Origin: Echinococcus granulosus
Lineage: Eukaryota > Platyhelminthes > Cestoda > Cyclophyllidea > Taeniidae
Length of the DNA: 64,000 nucleotides
Direction of reading: 5' to 3'
Assembly: GCF_000524195.1 (NCBI RefSeq)
Contig: NW_020170381.1
Location: forward strand, 1,929,457 to 1,993,456
This document shows, piece by piece, positions 56,201 through 64,000 of this stretch. The position numbers were made by a program, and so were the translations under genes. Under the pieces are notes generated by a model. It was not told the origin of the DNA. It ran no database searches and saw only the letters and a program-made list of their open reading frames with translations. The stretch's first letter is position 1. Each line of letters begins with the position of its first letter.

Positions 56201-57287
56201 TTGGCAAAAGACCGATGAAATTTACATCAATGTCTCAGTGCGTCAAAACCTCGGTGCTGTAATCTGTGGAGACAATGAGGGTGCTATATGGATCTACGAC
56301 CTTGATCCCTATCTCGATGATCTTCATTCGTCCAGCAGAAAGAAGTTCTTTGTTAAACCAATTAAGGTATTATGTCGTCCTAAGTCTCTCATGAAGTCGT
56401 AATACGCCGTACCACCATTGAGGGAGATTTGTTATCGACGTAGAAAAGGGGCGGGGGGCTGTAGGCTTGACCTTTCGATTATGCCGCAACGATTGAAGAG
56501 TCCGCTTCCTTATCAAATCACTGCAGTACTTTTCTATTCAGCATCAGTGCTATTGACATTCTTAAAGTTCACTAATTTTTCTGCGAAGTTTCGCATTCTA
56601 TCCTTAAAAGACGTGGGCTCTTAATGTTAACTTCTGCTACATTTAACCCAAATCTATCACGTAATTTGCTCGGTCCATTATGCCCATTTCTTCACTGTTT
56701 TTGTATTATGAGCCACTTGGTCCCATCGATTTTACCCATGAAAATGAACATTTGTATGTTGGTTTCGGGAATTACGTGGAATTATAATGCGGAGTACAAG
56801 GATTTATTCACGTGTAAACGTGCGTACTTGCGTGCATGGTCTTTCTCGCGTCTACATGCATTTTCTTCCTCCCCAGATTCTAGAATGGCCTGAGTGTTCG
56901 GTCCAAGGCAATCGAGATGAGGATCAACAATTAAAGGAGTCCATCACGTCTGGTTTTCGAAATCCCGTAGTCAATAGCGTGGAGATGAGTTCTGATGGTC
57001 ATTTTCTGGCGGCAGTGACGGACAATAATCTCGTCTGCATTTGGCGCTACGCTCCTCCTATCACGACTGCCGCCCCAGTGGCGCCTTCTCCAGCCCCTGC
57101 CACAGCAGACAGTACTGTTGCTGCGACAGCGGCGTCAGCGACCGCCACCGACGAAGTGGGTAATCCCATCGACACCATTCTCATCAATATTCCTACCACC
57201 ATCACCGGTTCCACCGTAGAAACTATAATTCAATCAGATCCCTCTACCACCGAGCCCCCTTCTCAACCTCCCCCTTCCTCCATCTAA
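50238..57287 (+). CDS. LRWD1: LRWD1/ORCA-like leucine-rich-repeat and WD-repeat protein with long N-terminal extension
   Basis: In vertebrates LRWD1 binds the origin recognition complex and repressive chromatin marks. Exons are 50238-50363, 50397-50702, 50742-51478, 51579-52254, 52418-52549, 52752-52901, 52987-53365, 53458-53863, 54050-54337, 54761-55073, 55182-55391, 55506-55869, 56158-56366 and 56877-57287. All 13 junctions keep frame, giving 1568 residues against about 650 in human. Residues about 1-390 form an unrecognised region with a TPR-like piece (SGAHSQALPLYEQAV). Residues about 525-640 are the LRRs (LKELDLSENALRVFP, LKKLGLSGN) with the cap CPKLKVINGQFFDE. An acidic, Gln-rich linker follows, with an AT-hook-like RNGPGRPRKSE and a basic PRPKKRKP. 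WD repeats start near DYDPLHFIRCHAKDN and include VVATCGGECVCLI, VIVWDIGVP, LIAGCEDGLFAWK and FLAAVTDNNLVCIW. The first three exons could be a separate gene, but their splice phase fits. Confidence 0.87.
50364..50396 (+). other. 33-base mini-intron in LRWD1-like gene
   Basis: Donor GTAAGG and acceptor TTTAG. A second AG seven bases earlier would bring a stop codon into frame, so the acceptor at 50395-50396 is preferred. Confidence 0.7.
50703..50741 (+). other. 39-base mini-intron in LRWD1-like gene
   Basis: Donor GTGCGT and acceptor GTTTAG. It contains an in-frame stop if not removed. Splicing joins ALPLYE to QAVNEAA, completing a TPR-like helix pair. Confidence 0.8.
55074..55181 (+). other. 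GC-AG intron in LRWD1-like gene
   Basis: The only phase-compatible junction between FKHMEE and EFYTIAWT uses the donor AG|GCAAGT, the classical GC-donor consensus. The nearby GT donor four bases downstream would shift the frame out of the WD-repeat sequence. Confidence 0.85.
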
Positions 57288-57523
57288 TTTTTTTTTTCGT
57301 GTACACATGAACTTTCTGCAAACATTTATTGTTCCTTCTTCCTTTCCCTCCCATTTTATATTTACTATCCACACGCTGCTCTTAACCACTTCTGCATAAA
57401 GAATATTGTATGCGCGCGTGTGTTATCTGTGTCGATCTGCCCCTACGTCAATGTGCGCTTTGTTTCAAAAAAGGCTCTACTTTAACCATCCTTCTTCGGT
57501 AAGCAAATTTGTATCTTATTTTT

Positions 57524-57529
57524 AATAAA
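57524..57529 (+). promoter_or_regulatory. Candidate poly(A) signal for LRWD1-like gene
   Basis: AATAAA 237 bases after the stop codon, in a T-rich then AT-rich context. Confidence 0.5.
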
Positions 57530-58137
57530 ATAATGTATAATCCTCCCTTCAGTTGTGCTGATGTGTGGGTCTTTCTGCCTCCTTTGAGTGTCCCACGGGT
57601 TTCGATCAACGGATGAACACCCCCATTCGTATGCATGGCCCCGTGATCGTGAGCTGGTGAATCTTGAAGTGCTTGTAGACACACACGTAGATTTTTCTTA
57701 AAGCGATAACTATCTAGAGTCATGGTCCATTCCTAGCTTTCGTTCGTCATGATATCTGTAGGCGCTTTTGGCTAGTCTGACGGCGAGTATCGTGTACGTC
57801 ACTCCGCCGGTTCAGTTACAACTTACGATTGTTTGTTGTGGAGTGGTGCGATGAGAACCTGTTATTCATTGCTGTTCCCTACAAGTTGTTCGCATTACGT
57901 CGTCAATACTTGGATATCTATCAACTTCTTCCTTCTAATGGAGTGGTTTAATATGTCCTTGAAAGGGGTTCAATAGCGTAACTTTACCACTGTTAGTAAA
58001 GTAATAGGGTTATAGGTTAGCGATTTAGTGTAAAGTTAAATTCCCTTCAATTGCATGCCGATCATTTGCGTTGAGAGGTTTGTTTGGTCGTGCTGTTAAT
58101 TTTTTCGGACTACCTAAAGCAATGTCCATTCATTTGT

Positions 58138-58139
58138 AG
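58138..58139 (+). promoter_or_regulatory. Candidate trans-splice acceptor at DDX20 start
   Basis: TTTGTAG ends three bases before the DDX20 ATG. A cis intron placing an acceptor here is possible, but spliced-leader addition, known in schistosomes and tapeworms, would explain such a minimal leader. Confidence 0.5.
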
Positions 58140-58142
58140 AGT

Positions 58143-61100
58143 ATGGTCGATTTGATAGCGGAAGAGTCGGAAGGAGTGCGTATGGCCCACCAGTTGGACT
58201 CGAGCAAACGTACAGAGGATGTCATCTCGGCGAACGACCTGCTCTCCCACACGACTACCCTCTCCTTCACCGATATGGGTCTCTCGGTGGATGTCCTGCA
58301 GGGTCTCCGGGCCGCCGGCTTTCAGCGCCCCTCGCCCGTCCAAGTGAAGGCCATTCCTTTGGGACGTCTTGGAGTTGACATGATCGTGCAGGTTGGTCTC
58401 ACTCGTAGCCATTGAAAATTTTTCTAACCGGGTAGACGTTTGCCCGATTACGGTTTGAAACAGTAGAAATCTTTGCAATTACCTTTTATGCAATTCCGTG
58501 TATTTAACAGGCTGCGACACCTGTAATATCAAGATAATAAGCATACTGACATACAGTTATCGGTGTTCAGTTCTTTAATACTAACGGTCCATTTTCATGG
58601 CTTTAGCAGCTGGACTGAATATGGAGAACTGGATCATTTATGTGACACGCGCTTAATAAAGACACATTTTTGTGGCCTGTTGGCTTGTGACTAAGATGGA
58701 TGTTAATCTTCCTTTTTTATTACATATTTATTTGAATTGTGCCCCCTTGAGGGATCAAAGACTAGTTTGTGCATCTCCCCTCTGGGTTCATGAATGCGTT
58801 TTTTAAGACCTTAGGACTAAGTAAGAAAGTAAGAAACATAAAAGTTTTTTATTACCCTGGTGTTTCTCTGAGTTTTTTAGGAGAATTACCACGCATTGAT
58901 TTCCATGTTCCTCTCGAAGCAGCACTTGTTTGCTCTTTCTTTCTAGGCGAAGTCGGGAACGGGCAAAACTGTTGTTTTTGCAATAATAACACTTGAGGCA
59001 ATCGACGTTAAGAGGAAGGGTGTCCAGGCCATCGTCATCTCTCCAACCCGTGAGATTGCCTTGCAATCGGCTTCTGTCATCCGCCAACTCGGTCATTTCA
59101 TCACTGGTCTCAAAGTTCAACTCTTTGTTGGCGGTACTTTTGTAGCTAGTAAAACTTTGTCCACTTATTACCCCCACCTTATACTAGTTCATCCTCAAGA
59201 CTGTATATCCAAACGCCTCCACAAAATTTCCAAACACTACTGTGTACTGCTTCAAAAAGTATTCGGTGAGATTATTTGTAAAAAGGTCTAAGTTGTTTCC
59301 TCAAATGCCTTTTACTCCATGCACCTTCTTAGTCGAGGGGAAGTTGACACGCCCGTTTACTTTGATTTGAAATATCTTTTAGGCATTTCATTGTCAGAAG
59401 ATGTAAAGCATGTGAGTCGCTGTCATGTGGCAGTGGGCACACCGGGAAGGCTGAAGTATCTCATAAGCGCTGGCCATATTAACTGCGACAGCGTCCGCCT
59501 CCTGATCTTGGATGAAGCTGACCTTCTATTCAGCGGTGGAGCCGGTCCTGAAGTCACGGATGCTGAGCTGCTGGCTGGCAAAAACACCTTCCCCGCCGCC
59601 ATCAATTACATCTGGTGGGCTCTACCGGAATCCAAACAGGTGCTGGCACTTTCGGCGACGTACACTGAGCACCTCGTGAAAAATCACCTTCCTAGGTACT
59701 TAAAGTCGCCAGCTTTGGTGCGCCTCTCTTCCGACAACCCGTCCTTGCTGGGTGTTCGTCAGTTCTTTCACAAGGTTCCAACAAAATCTGCGTCTCCTGC
59801 AGCTGTCTTCAAGGCCAAGGTTAAGGAGCTGTTGCGAATTGTAAAGGAATTGGACTTTAAGCAATGTCTTGTATTTTCTAACTTCCACAACAGGTAAGCA
59901 ATTTCGTTAATGTTGGCTAAGAATATTTGATGTAGCATCCTGACTGCTTAAAATGACGAATACATTACTTCTAACCGCTAGTAGTTGGTTCACCTTACTT
60001 CGATTTTTGTGGCTTATGTTTCGAACAGCAGCTGAAATTACGCTACGAATTAAAGTAGCCTCCAGGCAGCCGATCGTACGCGGATTTTATCTAGATTCCA
60101 ATGTACTTGGTTTTTTTAGTGCGGAGCAGTTATGTGAGTCGCTTCGGAGCTCCGGTTGGCCCGTCACCTACATTTCTAGCGGTCTAGACCAAAAGGAACG
60201 CTTCAAGGCTTTCAACAGCCTTCGCGCTTTTCAGTGTAGAATCCTCGTATCCACTGATCTGGTACCTTTTGTTGCGTATTCTCCCCACCCATATACCTAC
60301 AATAGCCCTTTTTCCTACTCTTCAATGTTTCCTTTTGCTTCTACTGGGTTGCAATGCATCGTGGCTACACCTCTCCTTTGATCAAACGACTTATACTCCA
60401 ATGGTTTGATGACCCAACAATAACTGAAGTTTCCTCTTCTTTTAGTTTATTCAGCACTCTCTTCTTTCACCTTTTCAGAAAGAATATCTATTCGAGTTTT
60501 TAATTATTACAAATCAGTAAACTCGCGTATAATCTATTGGTCTTACCTTAGAAGAGCGCTATTTAGTTACAGACTAACAAATAGTTTCCTTTTTGAAAAT
60601 TTGTCTCCTATATTCGCTCATAATTGTTTCCTTTGTTTTTCACTTCTCAAGACATCGCGTGGAATAGATGCAGAAAATGTAAACTTGGTGATCAACCTTG
60701 AAGTGCCTTGGAATCGAGATGTGTATCTGCACCGGATTGGAAGGGCAGGCCGCTTTGGTATGGCTCCCCATTCAGTTTAGGTTGTGCTTTCTTGGTCCCG
60801 CCTAGCATTATTCATTAAGCCGTCGGATGTGTGCAGCTGAATGTTGAAGCACTTTTGATTTAGAGTCTCTGCGGTTCATCTATTAAAGTATTTTTTTGAT
60901 CGTGCTGCCATTAGGAAGCTATGGTGCATCCATTTTACTGGTGGCCGATACGGTCGACGAGGTGAAACTGTTATCTAGAATCGAGGACCCGGGTTCGACT
61001 CCGATTCGCCAGCTTCCAGGTAAACATTTTTATTCCGCAAATTGGCTTCGATAAGCACGAATACACTGTTTCAGACTTATCAAAGTTTTAGTGTGTTCTC

Positions 61101-62176
61101 GTCTCCTGTAGAACCGCTTCCGGTAGATTTGGCTACCGCGGAGTGTCCAGTAGACCTCTCCAATCTGGTAACTGTGACGAGACTGGCCACCACATTGGAG
61201 AGTGATCCACTTGGTTCGAGCAGGCCCGAAACTATCAAGCGTGTAGCAAAGAGGCTCTCTGGTAAAAGGGGAGCTCTCAGTGCATCAAATGCAAGCGGTG
61301 ACAAGTATCCTGTCAAGGAACTCAGTCTCATGGAGAACCTGAAGCTGTACACAGAAGCAGCATTGAAGAGGGTAAGTTATTCACAATTCCATTCGGCCTG
61401 GTGTTTAAAGGTGATTAGGTAACCAGAGAAACGTTGAGTTAAGAATGTCTGATAAAATTACTTTGAGTTCCTCATATTTTCCCATTCCACAGTAGCAACC
61501 TATGCCGAGTTCTGTCCTGTATTCGTTGTGATAAGATCTGTTGTGGTCTTTTTAGCTGGCTAAATTTTGTGAATCTACATGAAATTCATATCACTGAGTA
61601 TCAATACTTCAGAAAACCACAATTAAGTGGTTCTCAATCGGAATTAAAAGTACTCTCTATGAGTTGTTGTCAATGTCGATGTTAGTGTCGCATTGTCCTC
61701 TGGAAATCATTATTCCACAAAGGTTCCTTTTGCTATTGTAGTCATCAATACGTGTGCACTTATCCACCGATGAAGGTGTTCAAGAACCCGTCGAAACCTC
61801 AGGACTCGCGGCTGATTTGGAAAATAATATCCTTCGTCAGATGTTGGGGTTCCTGGGGAGCCATCCAACCTCAACAGCAGTGGCGAGAGAGGAGAAAGCG
61901 GTATCGAATTGTCGATCCTTGGAGCCCTCCGAGGCAGAAGAGCCTGGGATTCACAAACAGCACTACCACGTTGCTGTTGCTGATGCTGCCACGTCGACCG
62001 ACCAACTGCCTTTGAGTCTTTCACCCCGGCAACTGGCACTGTGGAATGAATACTGCCGTCTAGTTGGCTGGAAGGATTACTTCTATCAGGCGTGGTGGAA
62101 CACTACGCAGGAGTATGAGACAGTCCTCGAGGAATTCAGGAAAATGGCGATTCAAATGAACCAGACTGGAATGTAG
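58143..62176 (+). CDS. DDX20: DEAD-box RNA helicase DDX20 (Gemin3)
   Basis: The helicase subunit of the SMN complex, which helps load Sm proteins onto spliceosomal snRNAs. Exons are 58143-58391, 58947-59133, 59383-59893, 60120-60261, 60652-60757, 60915-61019, 61112-61371 and 61742-62176. All phases agree and give 664 residues, against 824 in human. The gene-specific Q-motif region [20 protein letters not shown] is nearly identical to Gemin3. Motif I is AKSGTGKT (about 84-91), Ia PTREIA, Ib TPGRL, II DEAD (about 189-192), [27 protein letters not shown] and [12 protein letters not shown]. All catalytic motifs are intact. The C-terminal part is shorter than in vertebrates and ends with the aromatic-rich segment [18 protein letters not shown]. 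It lies close behind the LRWD1-like gene on the same strand. Confidence 0.95.
58392..58946. other. DDX20 intron 1
   Basis: GT-AG intron of 555 bases, donor GTTGGT and acceptor TTCTAG. AT-rich, with nothing else seen. The other DDX20 introns are 59134-59382, 59894-60119, 60262-60651, 60758-60914, 61020-61111 and 61372-61741, and they hold no recognised features. Confidence 0.85.
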
Positions 62177-63120
62177 CATTGTAACACATTGGAATGTGTT
62201 TGCTTGCAAGATGCACTGTTTCCCATCGAGTTGTATTTTAATCATCATGGGTGTCAAGCTATTGTGAAATGGTGGCTACGTGCGTGAACTTGAATTCTGT
62301 CCAAGCTCCTGATCAGGGCAATCAATGCGGACGCCTTCATTTCCTGATGGGATACGGCGTGTGCATAAGTGATTACTGGCTGCCTAATAGGTGGTTCCAT
62401 TGTCTCATATTTACATTATTTTCAATCGCCTTGATCTCACCTTGATCATAAGTACATGTAGTGTTTGCCTCCGCATCATTATCGGTCAATTAGGCGAACT
62501 CAATGAGGAATCACAAGGGGAGTATTTTAGAATATGTAGGAAATCAAATTCCGAGAACGTTTAAATGCGTTTTTTTGGAGTTGTGAATATATCCGCCGGG
62601 GACAGAACACTATATGGGGATTCCAGTAGCTTACTTCTGCACGGACAGAACTCTGTTAAAATCGGGCTAACTGCGTTCGAATAATCAAAATCGTGACCCG
62701 GAATGAAGAATGATACCATAGACAATCTCAGTAGAGGTTACAATGTTACAAAAGGGAGAAATCTGTCTACGATTAAATGACAAGTGATTTAACATGTCAG
62801 CTGGGAAGGTAGCCCCGTTATTGTCCTGAATGGTGGTTTGCTCTCTCAAGAGGGTGGCACGACCCCGACTGGTGTGTGGTCACGTTCTTAGGTAGATTTT
62901 AAGGTTGACTGACGTTTGTAGTGTGACACCAGTGTTAAAGCCATCGTCGTATCGATCAAAACTGAGGATTTGAGGTTTAGATTTGAAATAAGCCTGTAAC
63001 TCAGCGAAATTCTCATTTCTAAATGAATGTAACAATGCAGAAGTGTACGTGACCCAGGCTAACTTTAAGGTACTGCCATCTTTTCCAATTGATGGCTTAA
63101 CACCCTTTGTAAGGAGTTGG
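62177..63120. other. Spacer downstream of DDX20
   Basis: Holds the DDX20 3' UTR. I saw no clear AATAAA within the first several hundred bases and no further gene. Confidence 0.6.
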
Positions 63121-63617
63121 TGTTACCTTGGCATGACCTAAAACCCGGACATCCACAACTCGCGTCTCGATTGGTCACAGCACACCAAAGCTGGCGATGA
63201 CTCACAAGGCGGTGACGCATGCGCCAGTTGGGATTATCTGCAAAATTTTCACTGACGGATGGTTAACTTATAAAATCCCGGACGAGGGAGTGCTAGAAAG
63301 CGTGGAATTAAAAAGGGGATTCACAAAAGAACCTAATCAATTGCCCTAAATGATCTAGAGGGACTCTCAATAACAATGGGTTACGTCCAAGGCGCGGTAA
63401 AGGTAAAAGCGACAACTCAGTTTGTACACAATTTAAGCCCTGAATCTAGCGCAGAACAGATTCAACCAGATACGTAGCGTAGATTGTTGTCAAGATTCCT
63501 AAACGCATTTGCAACCACGGAGAGCACTAGCCAATTCCGGTACAGCAAAATAGCGCACGTGAAGCCAGGAGGTAGTACTAGAGGCAATAAACCCAACCAC
63601 TATGCTAACAAGTAACA
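63121..63617 (+). mobile_element. Candidate LTR (5' LTR or solo LTR) of a retrotransposon
   Basis: The segment is bounded by TGTTAC (63121-63126) and its reverse complement GTAACA (63612-63617), the usual TG...CA form of long terminal repeats. Inside, TATAAAA lies at 63269-63275 and AATAAA at 63586-63591, about 25 bases before the 3' border, the order expected for U3-R-U5. A T-poor stretch follows to the window end. No tRNA-complementary primer site starting TGG is evident directly after the border, and no second LTR is in the window. A short TRIM-type element, known in taeniid tapeworms, is one possibility. Confidence 0.4.
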
Positions 63618-64000
63618 AATCGAGGCAGGGCAGGAAGTACGCCCGAGGCCCAGACGAGAAAACCCAACCTTCCAACACAGGCAGACAGCGCGATGGCCGA
63701 GCTCAAGGCACCAAGTCACAGCAGTCGCCACCGAAGCCGCACGCCCGCAACGCAGGCGAGCTTGACGCAAGCCACAGAGGGAGAGAATCGGAAACAGCTA
63801 AAGTACCATAGCCAAAGCAACGCAGACCAAAGCAACCGCGCAAGCAGCACAGAAAGGCAACAAAACAAACCCGGGAATCCCATGCAGCTCTAGGCAGGAG
63901 CCAAACCTCAGAAGGCACCCACGCACCCCAGACACCACTTACAAGCGAGCGCCGTATTACCACCCTGCACCCACAGAGATAAAGACAAGATCCCAATTAT
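63618..64000 (+). other. T-poor leader-like sequence after candidate LTR
   Basis: Strongly depleted in T and rich in A, C and G on the plus strand, unlike the rest of the window. Frames are open by composition (63602-63811 and 63693-63893), giving polar Arg/Ser/Gln-rich peptides without a recognisable gag or polymerase motif. It is either an untranslated leader or the start of a diverged element. Confidence 0.4.

Larger units (their letters stand above)
57288..58142. other. Spacer between LRWD1-like and DDX20 genes
   Basis: 855 bases holding the LRWD1 3' UTR, a candidate poly(A) signal at 57524, and the short upstream region of DDX20. No other gene seen. Confidence 0.7.

Noticed and set aside
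60960..61015. tRNA-like T-loop (GGGTTCGACTCC) near a 3' CCA
   Set aside because: The stem does not pair, and the bases belong to a DDX20 coding exon whose frame and family match are clear.
1..64000. CRISPR arrays, rRNA genes, bacterial or phage operons
   Set aside because: No regularly spaced repeats, no rRNA-like stretches, and gene structure is fully eukaryotic.

Overview
This window is animal nuclear DNA, most likely from a parasitic flatworm and probably a tapeworm. Coding exons are fairly GC-rich and sit in AT-rich introns and spacers. Splice sites are ordinary GT-AG plus two GC-AG. Several introns are only 31-39 bases long, and acceptor-like sites lie directly before two start codons, as expected where spliced-leader trans-splicing occurs. 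The species is an inference; no sequence comparison was run. Exon borders were worked out by hand from reading frame, splice signals and remembered family sequences, so single-base errors are possible.

Layout. (1) 581-23650, plus strand: the 3' part of a plasma-membrane Ca2+-ATPase gene (PMCA). Seven shared exons are followed by three different candidate terminal exons (11839, 22086, 23402), each joining in the same phase. A small signal-peptide ORF (4177-4416) is nested in a PMCA intron. (2) 25777-39644, minus strand, convergent with PMCA: a five-exon lysosomal beta-mannosidase. (3) 40707-42501, minus strand: a four-exon SLC35A nucleotide-sugar transporter. (4) 42502-44800: spacer with a diverged repeat pair and a 100-N assembly gap. 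(5) 44801-45609, plus strand: a 14-3-3 gene with two mini-introns. (6) 45610-50237: mostly featureless, with cryptic exon-like fragments near 47.0-47.5 kb. (7) 50238-57287, plus strand: a 14-exon LRWD1/ORCA-like chromatin gene with a large unrecognised N-terminal extension. (8) 58143-62176, plus strand: an eight-exon DDX20/Gemin3 DEAD-box helicase. (9) 62177-64000: spacer ending in a candidate retrotransposon LTR (63121-63617) and a T-poor leader.

The genes do not form one pathway. They are housekeeping genes: calcium export, glycan breakdown, Golgi nucleotide-sugar import, phospho-signalling, origin/heterochromatin binding, and SMN-complex RNP assembly. Beta-mannosidase and the nucleotide-sugar transporter both act on glycans, but their adjacency alone does not show a functional link. 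LRWD1 and DDX20 lie about 0.86 kb apart on the same strand and could share transcription.

The most interesting observations are: the three-way choice of PMCA C-terminal tails, with UG repeats just upstream of two acceptors; the two GC-AG introns; the mini-introns, one of which is in-frame and hidden inside an ORF; the LRWD1 extension; the nested secreted-peptide ORF; and the LTR at the right edge.
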